Origin: Cloacibacterium sp047601505
Lineage (GTDB): Bacteria > Bacteroidota > Bacteroidia > Flavobacteriales > Weeksellaceae
Direction of reading: 5' to 3'
Assembly (NCBI RefSeq): GCF_047601505.1
Contig: NZ_JASGJD010000001.1
Location: 1,178,001-1,242,000 of the forward strand
DNA length: 64,000 bases
In this document: positions 52,580-61,178 of the stretch, one piece after another
How the letters are laid out: every line of letters begins with the position of its first letter
Position numbering within the stretch: the first letter of the stretch is position 1
Notes under the pieces: generated by a model
What the model was told of the DNA's origin: nothing
Seen by the model: only the letters and a program-made list of their open reading frames with translations
Database searches by the model: none
Translations under genes and position numbers: made by a program

Positions 52580-55168
52580 TTACGAATTTTGAAATTTCAT
52601 AGAAATTTCGGACAAGTCCCGACTTGTCCCTTCATATTTTCTGTATAACCAAAAAATTCCCAAAAGCGAAAGCAATACAAACAATCCAAAAGCAATCATA
52701 GAAATTGTTTTTCCTTTGGTAATAACTTCTGGTTCGAAAAGCATTTTTATGGTATGATTTCCTGCAGGAACGTAAACAGCTCTCAATAAATAATCTGCTT
52801 TTATATAAGGAACTTCTTTTTCGTCCACAAACATTTTCCAACCTTTTGGATAGTAAATTTCTGATAAAACTGCCAATTGTGGCGTTTTAGATTGTGTTTT
52901 AAATTCTAATTCGTTGGCTTGATATTTCGTTAAATCTAAAAATGCGGTAGAATCTGCAGCAATCGTTTTACCTTCAAAATATTTTTTATCATCAGAAGAA
53001 ATTACAGCAGTTTTTTTAGTATCAATGCTTCCAATTTCGTCTATTTCTTCGTTTGGAGAATTTACAAATTTAATATCCGAAACAAACCAGGCGTTTCCGT
53101 TTGCCTTAGGATTAATTTGAATTTGAGGCTGTTCTACAGTTCCGCCAACAACATATTTTGTGTTGAGTAAACTCAAAATATTAGGAATTTGAGCAGATTT
53201 TGTAGAATCTTCGGCATAGAAATAATGATTGATTAAATCGTCGTATCTTCTTAGTTTCACCGCATGATAACCTCCTACAGAAGATTTGAAATAAGAAGTA
53301 TTGGTTTCGCCAAAAGGCCCTAAAATCTGATTAAAAATTCTATAATGGTTTTTATCTTTATCGGCAATTTCTTGTAAAGCTTTATTCATATTCGCTCTAG
53401 AAAGTAAATCGAGCAAGAAGGTATTGTTTCCTGCTTTACTTGCCAAATATTCGTTGTTTTCGGTAACGTAAGGCTCTTGAGCAAGAGTTTTGTCAACAAA
53501 ATTATCATTGTTCAGATAACGTTTGTCCACCGTCCAAAGGTCTAATAAACTTACCAAACCAATAATAACTAAAGCTATATTTTGAGACAATTTTTTCTTA
53601 AGACTTAAAAATAAAACGCCAAAAGTAATCAGAACATAAATAAATGCTTTTATGGCATCAATTCTAAGCATTCTGGCTCTTTCGTCTTTAATTACGGTCA
53701 TTATAAAATCAGGGATTTTTCCTGTTTCTGAAGAATTTTCAAAACCAAATAAACTTTTAGCAAAAAGAATAATCAGCAATGTAAATCCTAAAACACCACC
53801 ACCAACGTACAATAGAATTTTTTGTTTGTAAGCTTTGGTCATTAATTCGGAAGAATCATCGTTGTAAAATCTGTACAATCCGATAATGGCAATTAAAGGG
53901 AATAATAATTCTACAACCACTAAAATGGAAGATGGCGCTCTAAATTTATTGTAAAGTGGAACGTAATCTATAAATATATCTGAAAGTGGTAAAAAATTGC
54001 TTCCCCAAGCCAAAAGAATTGAAAGGATAGAAGCTCCTAAAATCCAATAACGGTATTTTCTGTTGGCAAAGAAAAAACCTAAAATTGCCAGAAAAATAAC
54101 TACAGCTCCTTGATATGCAGGTCCCGAAGTTCCTGGTTGATCGCCCCAATACATTGGCACGCCATTTACAACTTGGCCGAAAACACCTTGAATTTGTTCT
54201 TCGTCGTTGGTTTGGTTTTCAAGAGAAGTTCTTAATTCTTTTTTGAATTCGTCTGAAACTTCTTCCGTAGAACTTCCTCCTAATAATCTCGGAATGAAAA
54301 GGTTAAGTGTTTCTGTTTTTCCGTAACTCCAATTGAGGATTTCTTGTTTTTTCATTCCGTCATCATCTTTAGAATTATGAGCGGATTTAAGAATTTGTTT
54401 TCCTCTTACGGTTTCTTTTACGTATTCTGAATTAGCTAAAAGTCTTTGAGAATTCATCCCAACTCCCAAAATCATTGCCAAACCTAATATTCCCGAAGAA
54501 ATAAAGAAATGTTTCCATTCTGTTTTTCCTTTTGCGGCTCTTACCAATTCTGAAATGAATAAAAATGCTAACGCTAAGAAGAGGTAATATGTCATTTGAG
54601 GGTGATTGGCGCAAATTTGCAAGCCCATAAAAAGTGAAGTGACAATAAAACCGAGAATATATTTTTTACGAATATAAACCAATAAAATTCCTGCCAAAAG
54701 TGGCGCAAAGTAAACCAATGTAGCAGCTTTACCATTATGACCAGCTGCAATAATAATATAAAAATAAGTAGATAATCCGAAGAAAGTAGCGCCGAGAAGT
54801 GCGTATTTCCAATTTTTGGTTACTACATAACCGAGTAAGAAAAATCCTGCAAAAAATAGAAAGATAAAGTTAGCAGGTTTTGGTAAAAAGTTGAAAACAT
54901 CGTCTATTTTTTTGATGACATCACCTCTAAATTGTGCTCCGGTTTGATAAGTTGGCATTCCTCCGAACATAGAATCACTCCAATAGGTTTCTTGCTCGTT
55001 GTTGGCTCTGTAATCCAAAAGTTCTTTTGCGCCGCCTTTGTATTGTACAATATCGTGTTGCAAAAGCTGTTTCCCCGAAATAATAGGATTGGCATAAGCT
55101 ACCGCCAAAAGAATGAAAACAACCAAACTTATAGCTACGAAAATAATATTCTTATTTTTAAAATTCAT
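52580..55168 (-). CDS. YfhO-family multispanning membrane protein
   Basis: This 862-residue protein starts with a membrane helix and the YfhO signature (QLLQHDIVQYKGGAKELLDYR, then YWSDSMFGGMPTYQ). It has about a dozen further segments, a large periplasmic C-terminal domain and a last helix (GLFVLLSLLGIFWLYRKY). YfhO proteins resemble GT-C glycosyltransferases and are implicated in glycosylation of wall polymers in Firmicutes; the Bacteroidota role is unknown. The final residues EGTSRDLSE come from the palindrome at 52610-52629, which seems to have been added to the gene's end. Confidence 0.9.
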   Translation of the reverse strand: MNFKNKNIIFVAISLVVFILLAVAYANPIISGKQLLQHDIVQYKGGAKELLDYRANNEQETYWSDSMFGGMPTYQTGAQFRGDVIKKIDDVFNFLPKPANFIFLFFAGFFLLGYVVTKNWKYALLGATFFGLSTYFYIIIAAGHNGKAATLVYFAPLLAGILLVYIRKKYILGFIVTSLFMGLQICANHPQMTYYLFLALAFLFISELVRAAKGKTEWKHFFISSGILGLAMILGVGMNSQRLLANSEYVKETVRGKQILKSAHNSKDDDGMKKQEILNWSYGKTETLNLFIPRLLGGSSTEEVSDEFKKELRTSLENQTNDEEQIQGVFGQVVNGVPMYWGDQPGTSGPAYQGAVVIFLAILGFFFANRKYRYWILGASILSILLAWGSNFLPLSDIFIDYVPLYNKFRAPSSILVVVELLFPLIAIIGLYRFYNDDSSELMTKAYKQKILLYVGGGVLGFTLLIILFAKSLFGFENSSETGKIPDFIMTVIKDERARMLRIDAIKAFIYVLITFGVLFLSLKKKLSQNIALVIIGLVSLLDLWTVDKRYLNNDNFVDKTLAQEPYVTENNEYLASKAGNNTFLLDLLSRANMNKALQEIADKDKNHYRIFNQILGPFGETNTSYFKSSVGGYHAVKLRRYDDLINHYFYAEDSTKSAQIPNILSLLNTKYVVGGTVEQPQIQINPKANGNAWFVSDIKFVNSPNEEIDEIGSIDTKKTAVISSDDKKYFEGKTIAADSTAFLDLTKYQANELEFKTQSKTPQLAVLSEIYYPKGWKMFVDEKEVPYIKADYLLRAVYVPAGNHTIKMLFEPEVITKGKTISMIAFGLFVLLSLLGIFWLYRKYEGTSRDLSEISMKFQNS
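52610..52629. repeat. Interspersed palindrome, copy 2, inside the 3' end of the YfhO gene
   Basis: GGACAAGTC-CC-GACTTGTCC, 9-base perfect arms, 16 of 18 arm bases shared with the copy at 51854-51873. Read in frame on the minus strand it encodes GTSRDLS near the C-terminus of YfhO. Confidence 0.75.
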
Positions 55169-55220
55169 TGTTTAAAATTTATGTTCAGAATTTATAAGGT
55201 TTCAACTAAAATTACCGATT

Positions 55221-55451
55221 TTATTTTTCTTCTTTCACTTCTTCAAAATCTACCGTTTCTGCATCCCAATGTACGTTTTCTTTTATGGTTTTCTTTTGAG
55301 AATTTGGTCTTGAGTTTTGCTGATTTTTAGGATTGAATTGAGGAAAATTTTTGTAAAAAGCATTAAAAAATATTCTCTTCAAGATATTCCACACGAAGAA
55401 AATAATAATGGTTGCTAAAATTATTTCGATTAAATATTTGATAACAGACAT
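55221..55451 (-). CDS. DUF4834-family small membrane protein
   Basis: It has 76 residues: one membrane helix (YLIEIILATIIIFFVWNIL), a basic linker with Asn/Gln/Lys, and an acidic tail (WDAETVDFEEVKEEK). This matches DUF4834, a small Bacteroidota family whose gene usually accompanies yfhO, as here. It starts 5 bases after the DUF6263 stop and ends 52 bases before yfhO. It may be a partner or stability factor of YfhO; no activity is known. Confidence 0.78.
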   Translation of the reverse strand: MSVIKYLIEIILATIIIFFVWNILKRIFFNAFYKNFPQFNPKNQQNSRPNSQKKTIKENVHWDAETVDFEEVKEEK

Positions 55452-55456
55452 TTTTC

Positions 55457-56512
55457 TTAAAATTTATAACTAGGATTGATTGAAACCAAAGAGCTAGATT
55501 TTTTGCTCAAAGATTGAGATTGTTTTCCGTCTGAAAGACTTTCTTTTTGAGATGTAGTTAAGTTTAATTTTGTACCCAAAATCCAACCCGTATTGGCGTC
55601 AATTCTGATGGTTCCGTTTTGGCTACCTTCAAGGCTTATTTCGTGAGACATTCCGTCTTTAGCTTGTTTTTTATCTTTTTTAGGAATTCCACCTTTAATA
55701 GAGATTTCTGCAATTCCGTTTTCTACTTTTGTAAGGGTGTAAGTAGTTGTAATTTTGATGCTTCCATCTGGAGTTACATTTTCAGATTCAGACCAACTTT
55801 GTCCTATTTTTGCACCTTTCACAGGGAAAATGTTGATGTTTTTTCCAAATTGTTCTTTCAAAGATTTTTCGCTAAAGCTTAGTTTAAAACCTTCCATAAA
55901 ACTTTTTGTTTGTGCAGCGTCTTTAATAATAGAACTTGCCGCTTTGTTTATTTTTTGATAAATAGGTTCGAAACCAGTAATGGAAAGGATTTTACCATGT
56001 TTATCCATTTTCATATTCAGTTTGTTTCCTACTTGAGCTTTTTGCACTTCCCACATAAATTTTTGTTGAGGATCACTCGGTGCAGCCCCTTTTGTATCGA
56101 TAGTTTGGGTTTTTCCTTGCGCTGAAGCAGACATTCTTTTGCCTACTAAATTCATTGTAATGTCATAGTTACCTTTTTCGTCTATGCCATTTACCGTAAA
56201 ATTCATTTCGTCTGTAGATTCGTTAGTTCCTGTCATAGATTTTGAGCCATCAGACATGGTTTGAGTATCTCTTTGGTAAGTAGTGAAAGGATAAGTTTTG
56301 CCTTTTTCTAGTTTAAAAGTAGAATAATATATGCCCAAAGAATCTTTAATGGCAGGGTTTGCAACCGTAGCTGTTTCTCCAGATTTTTCTGCCGGAACTT
56401 CTACTGTAATGGTTTTTCCTGTTTTAGGATCAACCTTTGTAACTGTTTTTGTCTCTTTATTACAAGAGATAATTGCTATAGAAAGCAGCGCAAATGCTGT
56501 TATTTTTTTCAT
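55457..56512 (-). CDS. DUF6263-family lipoprotein
   Basis: The lipobox is AIISC (C17). The mature protein begins with a Lys/Thr-rich linker and then a beta-rich body (KLEKGKTYPFTTYQRDTQTM, MNFTVNGIDEKGNYDITMNLVGKRMS, IFPVKGAKIGQSWSE, IRIDANTGWILGTKLNL). That pattern is typical of the DUF6263 lipoproteins of Flavobacteriia. No catalytic residues are apparent. It is encoded upstream of DUF4834 and yfhO on the same strand with a 5-base gap to the former. Confidence 0.7.
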   Translation of the reverse strand: MKKITAFALLSIAIISCNKETKTVTKVDPKTGKTITVEVPAEKSGETATVANPAIKDSLGIYYSTFKLEKGKTYPFTTYQRDTQTMSDGSKSMTGTNESTDEMNFTVNGIDEKGNYDITMNLVGKRMSASAQGKTQTIDTKGAAPSDPQQKFMWEVQKAQVGNKLNMKMDKHGKILSITGFEPIYQKINKAASSIIKDAAQTKSFMEGFKLSFSEKSLKEQFGKNINIFPVKGAKIGQSWSESENVTPDGSIKITTTYTLTKVENGIAEISIKGGIPKKDKKQAKDGMSHEISLEGSQNGTIRIDANTGWILGTKLNLTTSQKESLSDGKQSQSLSKKSSSLVSINPSYKF

Positions 56513-56630
56513 TTAATAAATTTTAATTATATGTTTTGAAGCAATAATCTTGCCTTTTTATTTACTTTTAGTAGTGCTTATGCAACTCTTTTTTCAGTTT
56601 TTATTTAATAAATTGACAAATTATCTAACT

Positions 56631-57491
56631 CTAAAATTCTCCTATCATCTTCTGCCTCACCGCTTCATATAAAATAGCTCCACAAGCTACAGAAACGTTT
56701 AGAGATTGCGTTTTTCCTGTAATTGGAAGTTTTATTTTTTCGTCTGCATGATGTAGAACTTCTTTAGAAATTCCGGTTTCTTCATTTCCCATTACAATCG
56801 CGCAAGGTTCGGAGAAATCTGCATTATAAATTAATTTTTCTGCTTTTTCTGTTGCTGCAAAAACGGTAACGCCAGATTGTTGAAGAAAATCTACCGCGTG
56901 AGCCAAATTATTTTCTTTGCAAATTTTTACATTGTACAATGCACCAGCAGAGGTTTTTATTGCATCCGAATTTATAGGAGCTGCGCCTTTATCAGGAATT
57001 ACAATCGCATCAATACCAACACATTCTGCGGTTCTGGCAATCGCTCCAAAATTTCTTACATCTGTTAATCTGTCTAAAATTAATAGAAACGGAGTTTTTC
57101 CTTCTTCAAAAATTTGAGGTAAAATATCTTCAATTTTATAGAATGGAATTTCTGAAATAAACGCCACAACACCTTGGTGATTTTTTCTCGTAAAACGATT
57201 CAGCTTCTCTACGGGAACCGTGTTTGGACGAATATTGTATTTTTTTAGTAATTTTTTTAATTCGGAATAAATATCGCCTTGTAAACCTCCTTGTACAAAG
57301 ATTTTATCAATGGTTTTGCCCGCTTCTATTGCTTCCATCACAGGTCTTAACCCGAAAATGAAGTCTTCTTTTTCGTTTTTTGATTCGTTTTCCGAATTTT
57401 GATGGTTGTCGAAGCGAGGTTTTCTATCGAAATTTTTAGAATTAAAATTTCTTTTCTCTCCCGAATTGTATTTTTTATTGAATTCTCCCAA
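56631..57491 (-). CDS. rlmB: 23S rRNA (guanosine-2'-O)-methyltransferase, RlmB type
   Basis: A SpoU/TrmH-family enzyme. It has the substrate-binding domain (FIFGLRPVMEAIEAGKTIDKI), motif 1 NFGAIARTAECVG (N147, R153), motif 2 IVMGNEETGIS and motif 3 QSLNVSVACGAILYEAVRQ, which form the SAM-binding trefoil knot. RlmB methylates G2251 of 23S rRNA (E. coli numbering). The first 42 residues are a low-complexity Asn/Lys/Glu/Phe-rich extension absent from E. coli RlmB, probably disordered and RNA-contacting. Genus-level paralogues such as TrmH are the alternative. Confidence 0.9.
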   Translation of the reverse strand: MGEFNKKYNSGEKRNFNSKNFDRKPRFDNHQNSENESKNEKEDFIFGLRPVMEAIEAGKTIDKIFVQGGLQGDIYSELKKLLKKYNIRPNTVPVEKLNRFTRKNHQGVVAFISEIPFYKIEDILPQIFEEGKTPFLLILDRLTDVRNFGAIARTAECVGIDAIVIPDKGAAPINSDAIKTSAGALYNVKICKENNLAHAVDFLQQSGVTVFAATEKAEKLIYNADFSEPCAIVMGNEETGISKEVLHHADEKIKLPITGKTQSLNVSVACGAILYEAVRQKMIGEF

Positions 57492-57528
57492 TTTTTTAAT
57501 TTTTTTAATATGAATTCTTTTTGTGTCG

Positions 57529-57595
57529 TTCCTACGGAACTTAAAAAAATGTGTTTTATATTTTCTGCTACAAACCTAATGCTCTTACAGAGCAA
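57529..57595. repeat. Two-hairpin repeat element upstream of rlmB
   Basis: GTTCC-TAC-GGAAC at 57529-57541 and TGCTCT-TAC-AGAGCA at 57581-57595 are perfect small palindromes with the same TAC loop, 39 bases apart. The arrangement looks like a REP/BIME-type intergenic element; other copies should exist elsewhere in the genome. Confidence 0.6.
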
Positions 57596-57609
57596 TAAAA
57601 AGTTTTTTT

Positions 57610-57637
57610 TTCTTCCGACTTTGGTCTTCTGACTTTC
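57610..57637. repeat. Heptamer array next to the DinB gene end
   Basis: Four 7-base units TTCTTCC, GACTTTG, GTCTTCT, GACTTTC ending one base before the stop of the DinB gene. Related to the arrays at 58151 and 58276 (complementary words). Confidence 0.5.
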
Positions 57638-57638
57638 T

Positions 57639-58109
57639 CTAAAATTCTTCTCCAATCAAAGCACGTTTTTGAGCCATTACATATCCAAAATGAAGACTTT
57701 CGTGCATGTTGTTGAAAATAATGGCATCTTGAATATTTTTTAAATCTATTCCGAAACTTGTAGAATATGCGGTATAATCTGTAAAGAAATCGTCGTCATA
57801 GTCTTTCATTAAAATTTTTGAAGTTTCGATGAGTAAAAATCCTAAATCTTCTACTTCAGATTCAGAAACATTAAGGTTTGCAAGAGTTCCTTTTTTATAA
57901 TTTTCTACCCAATATTTATCAATTCTAAAAGGATTTCCGCTTAGGTAATAGCAAAGCAATTGTTGTGTTGCTACGCAGTGTGCGATATTCCAATAGATAT
58001 TATTGTTGAAACCATCTGGTATGGTAACCAAATCTTTTTGAGAAGTGTTTTGTAATATTTTAAGTAAATTTTTTCTTACGGCTCTGTGATTTTGAAAATG
58101 AGTGTTCAT
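57639..58109 (-). CDS. DinB-superfamily protein
   Basis: A four-helix DinB/YfiT-like protein of 156 residues from the ATG at 58109 (MNTHFQNHRAVRKNLLKIL). An upstream ATG at 58133 would add eight residues without family similarity. Conserved His residues sit in NIYWNIAHCVATQQLL and in MHESLHFGYVMAQKRAL, the usual metal triad positions. DinB proteins are often metal-dependent thiol transferases; the substrate is unknown. It is encoded upstream of rlmB on the same strand, with repeat elements between. Confidence 0.82.
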   Translation of the reverse strand: MNTHFQNHRAVRKNLLKILQNTSQKDLVTIPDGFNNNIYWNIAHCVATQQLLCYYLSGNPFRIDKYWVENYKKGTLANLNVSESEVEDLGFLLIETSKILMKDYDDDFFTDYTAYSTSFGIDLKNIQDAIIFNNMHESLHFGYVMAQKRALIGEEF

Positions 58110-58150
58110 TTGTCTAAATATTTTAATCTCCAAAAATACTGAAATTGAAC

Positions 58151-58178
58151 GGAAGATGGAAGTTGGAAGATGGAAGTT
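58151..58178. repeat. Heptamer array GGAAGAT/GGAAGTT
   Basis: Units GGAAGAT, GGAAGTT, GGAAGAT, GGAAGTT (a perfect 14-base duplication) between the DinB and moxR genes, which are transcribed away from each other. Confidence 0.75.
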
Positions 58179-58275
58179 TTTTATAAAATATTCTTAAAGT
58201 TTTTTTATTGTTTTAATTTATTGAAAATCAATATTTTAGTGATATTTTTTATACAGAAGAAATTGTCAATTTTTT

Positions 58276-58310
58276 AACTTATGACTTCTGATTTCCAACT
58301 TCCGACTTTT
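58276..58310. repeat. Heptamer array complementary to the one at 58151
   Basis: Units AACTTAT, GACTTCT, GATTTCC, AACTTCC, GACTTTT. Their complements (GGAAGTT, AGAAGTC) belong to the same word family as 58151-58178, so the two arrays could pair in a transcript. Confidence 0.6.
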
Positions 58311-58398
58311 TTTAACAAACTTTAACCAAAAATTGGCATTAATTGTGTGGCTGTTTGCCCGAAAATAGTGAAATTTACACTCTAATTTTTCTAAAATT

Positions 58399-59403
58399 AT
58401 GCAAGAAATAAATCAAGCAGAAGATATTAAACAATTAACAGAAAAAGTAAAAGAACAAAACATCTATTTTTCTTTACTGAAAAAGGAAATAAACAGAGCA
58501 ATTATTGGGCAAGAATACATGGTAGATAGGCTTTTGGTAGGCTTATTAGGAAATGGGCATGTTTTGCTAGAAGGTGTGCCTGGTTTGGCAAAAACTTTGG
58601 CTATTAAAACGCTTTCCGAAGCTGTACACGGCGAATTTTCTAGAATTCAGTTTACGCCAGATTTGTTGCCTGCTGATGTGGTAGGAACGCAAATTTATAA
58701 TGTAAAAGAAAACGATTTTTCGATTAAAAAAGGTCCTGTTTTTGCAAATTTTGTGTTGGCAGACGAAATTAATCGTGCTCCTGCAAAAGTACAATCTGCA
58801 CTTTTGGAAGTAATGCAAGAAAAACAAGTTACCATTGGTGATGAAACCATGAAATTACCAACGCCATTTTTGGTTTTGGCAACTCAAAATCCTATTGACC
58901 AAGAAGGAACTTATCTTTTGCCAGAAGCGCAAACCGACCGTTTTATGCTGAAATGTAAGATTGATTATCCTGAATTTGAAGACGAAAGACAAGTGATGAG
59001 AATGGTTTCAACACAAGAAATTCCTCAGATAAAACCTGTAATTTCTTTGGAACAAATAGTTGAGGCTAAGAAAATTATCAATCAAATTTATTTGGACGAA
59101 AAAATAGAAAAATATATTCTTGATATGGTTTTCGCGACTAGATTTCCAGAAAAATATGAACTTTCTGAACTTAAAAGTTATATCAGTTTTGGAGCGTCGC
59201 CAAGAGCTTCTATCAATTTAGCGATTGCTTCTCGAGCTTTTGCTTTCTTAAAAGGAAGAGCTTTCGTAATTCCAGAAGATGTAAAAGCAATTGCAAAAGA
59301 TGTTCTTCGTCACAGAATTGGTTTAAGTTTTGAAGCGGAAGCAGAAGATGTAGATGCAGACGCAATTGTAGATAAAATTTTAGGAAAGGTTTCTGCTCCT
59401 TAA
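58399..59403 (+). CDS. moxR: MoxR-family AAA ATPase
   Basis: Walker A is GVPGLAKT (59-66), Walker B ADEINRAP (121-128), sensor 1 LATQNPIDQEGTYLLPEAQTDRF, and sensor 2 lies in SFGASPRASINLAIA. At 334 residues it is the standard MoxR chaperone that works with DUF58 and VWA proteins, both encoded downstream. Such loci (Bat in Bacteroidota) support envelope stress tolerance. It is the first gene of the locus, with 266 bases upstream that carry two heptamer arrays but no consensus promoter I can place. Confidence 0.94.
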   Translation: MQEINQAEDIKQLTEKVKEQNIYFSLLKKEINRAIIGQEYMVDRLLVGLLGNGHVLLEGVPGLAKTLAIKTLSEAVHGEFSRIQFTPDLLPADVVGTQIYNVKENDFSIKKGPVFANFVLADEINRAPAKVQSALLEVMQEKQVTIGDETMKLPTPFLVLATQNPIDQEGTYLLPEAQTDRFMLKCKIDYPEFEDERQVMRMVSTQEIPQIKPVISLEQIVEAKKIINQIYLDEKIEKYILDMVFATRFPEKYELSELKSYISFGASPRASINLAIASRAFAFLKGRAFVIPEDVKAIAKDVLRHRIGLSFEAEAEDVDADAIVDKILGKVSAP

Positions 59404-59430
59404 TTGAAAATTGAGAATTGAAAGTTGAAA
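59403..59430 (+). repeat. Heptamer array after moxR
   Basis: Units ATTGAAA, ATTGAGA, ATTGAAA, GTTGAAA begin at the last base of the moxR stop and occupy most of the 37-base spacer before the next gene. Confidence 0.7.
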
Positions 59431-59440
59431 ACGTTTTAAA

Positions 59441-61129
59441 ATGCTCAAGAAGATATTTTTTTTAGGTTTTGTTTATTTCTCAATTTTTGTTTTTGGACAA
59501 CAAAAATTTGATCCTCAGATTTTGGTTTTGCCAGTGTCTGAAAAAATATATGATAAAAATTTTGGAAAAGATATTTCAAAATTAAATCAAGATATAAGAA
59601 ATAACAATAGAGCTGGAGAATTGTTTACAGAAGGAGATAATCCTGAAAATATAAGGATATACCAAAAGAGTTTAAATGATTTTGTTAAACAATTAGACTT
59701 TTTTAATACAGTTTCTGTTGGTTCTTCTGGTTTTCTATTTTATAGATTTTATGAACATTTTCCAAATGTTTTGATAAAACTTTCTACTGAAAAAAGTAAC
59801 GGAAGTTTAGAAAATTTAAAATCTATTTCTGAAAAAGAGACTACTCAATATGTTTTAAATTTTCCTTTAGTCAAAATTTATAAAGAAAAAGGAAAAACTT
59901 TTGCTGATGTAAAAGTTCAATTGTATGATAATAGTAAGAAAAGTATTGTTTTAGAACAAATTTACAAAGGCGGATTGTATAATCCTGGTTTTGAGTTTTC
60001 TTGCGATGGGAAGTCTTTAAATTGTTGTATTAATAATGCGCTTTCACAGGCTTTAGACGATATTATTAAAGAAGTAGCAATGAATAATGTTACTCTTAAA
60101 AATAATAGAGAGATAGCATACAATAGAAATGTTTTTTTGAAAGACAATTATTTAAACAAAGATTTTAATGCGGATTTTCTTAAAAATATTATTGCTGAAA
60201 AAGATGAAAATATAGATTTAAAAGATATTTATCAATTAATTACAAATGAAGATAAAACTAAATTTGTAGGATTTTTTTTAAAGCAAGGAATAAGTCAGGA
60301 TTTTATGAGTTTGCAAAAAAACAATAAGGATAAGAATGTGAAAATTTTGACAGATACTGATATCAAAGATCCTAATTATTTTAAAGAAAATCACTCCAAT
60401 TATGCTTATATTGTAGAAGGTGTAAAATACAATGGAAATTGGTTTTATAGAAAAAGTAATGTTACTTATTTTAATTCAAAGAATTATGACGAAGCAAAAC
60501 TATATTTTTTGAATAATTTACAAACTTTAAATTTTTTCAAGGAAAATTCTACAGAATTTAATTCTGATTTTTGGGAAACAAATCTATTTAGTAAAGTTGA
60601 AGATTTGAAGAAAGATAAAGATTGGGATAATTATGGAGAAAGCATTTGGAAAGAAGATGATCTTAATAATCGTGATTATATTTGTCTTTACGAAATAGTT
60701 GCGGATAAGTTGAGAGATGATAAAACTAAATCCAACGAGAGTTTTGAAAAAGATAGATTAGAGAATTTTTACAAACCTTATTATGAAACTTTATTAAAAA
60801 ATAAGTCAATTTCTAAATATTCAGAACACTCTTTAATTTTTCCAATAGAAAGAAATAAATCTATCAACCCTGTTTTGTTTACTGAAAATAAAAATACATT
60901 AACAATCCATTATTTTGTAGAAAGCAATGGTACTTTATATGAGTGGAACTATTTTCCTTCAAAAACAATTAAAGACAAATTAGATTTTGGTGAAACTGTT
61001 GTTAATGATATGGAAAAACTTACTGATTGGAATTTTTCTGTTGATAATTTAAATGATGAAAATTTTTGGAATAATTATGTTTTTAAAAAATCAGGTGATG
61101 TTTATCTTTATTTAAAAAAGATAAAGTAA
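59441..61129 (+). CDS. Exported protein of unknown family within the Bat locus
   Basis: A signal peptide (LGFVYFSIFVFGQ) is followed by about 540 residues without a domain I recognise. Visible features are YVLNFPLVKIYKEKGKTFADVKVQLYDN, a Cys-containing segment FSCDGKSLNCCINNALSQAL (residues 187-206), and a C-terminal beta-rich part (TLTIHYFVESNGTLYEWNYFPS). Composition is rich in Asn, Lys, Asp and aromatic residues. It stands between moxR and the DUF58 gene, where most Bat loci have nothing, and both flanking spacers are heptamer arrays. This suggests later insertion. It could be a client or regulator of the MoxR-DUF58 machinery; that is a guess. Confidence 0.7.
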   Translation: MLKKIFFLGFVYFSIFVFGQQKFDPQILVLPVSEKIYDKNFGKDISKLNQDIRNNNRAGELFTEGDNPENIRIYQKSLNDFVKQLDFFNTVSVGSSGFLFYRFYEHFPNVLIKLSTEKSNGSLENLKSISEKETTQYVLNFPLVKIYKEKGKTFADVKVQLYDNSKKSIVLEQIYKGGLYNPGFEFSCDGKSLNCCINNALSQALDDIIKEVAMNNVTLKNNREIAYNRNVFLKDNYLNKDFNADFLKNIIAEKDENIDLKDIYQLITNEDKTKFVGFFLKQGISQDFMSLQKNNKDKNVKILTDTDIKDPNYFKENHSNYAYIVEGVKYNGNWFYRKSNVTYFNSKNYDEAKLYFLNNLQTLNFFKENSTEFNSDFWETNLFSKVEDLKKDKDWDNYGESIWKEDDLNNRDYICLYEIVADKLRDDKTKSNESFEKDRLENFYKPYYETLLKNKSISKYSEHSLIFPIERNKSINPVLFTENKNTLTIHYFVESNGTLYEWNYFPSKTIKDKLDFGETVVNDMEKLTDWNFSVDNLNDENFWNNYVFKKSGDVYLYLKKIK

Positions 61130-61130
61130 A

Positions 61131-61172
61131 TTGTTAATCATCATTTATCACTTATCATTTATCACTTACAAA
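61131..61172 (+). repeat. Heptamer array between the unknown gene and the DUF58 gene
   Basis: Six units: TTGTTAA, TCATCAT, TTATCAC, TTATCAT, TTATCAC, TTACAAA. The middle part is a perfect 14-base duplication (61140-61153 and 61154-61167). TTATCAN is also the unit of the array before araD. Confidence 0.75.
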
Positions 61173-61178
61173 AAAGAG

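Noticed and set aside
57347..57655. Lys-rich open frame overlapping rlmB and its upstream spacer
   Set aside because: Its composition follows the repeat elements and the low-complexity rlmB start; no domain or promoter supports it.
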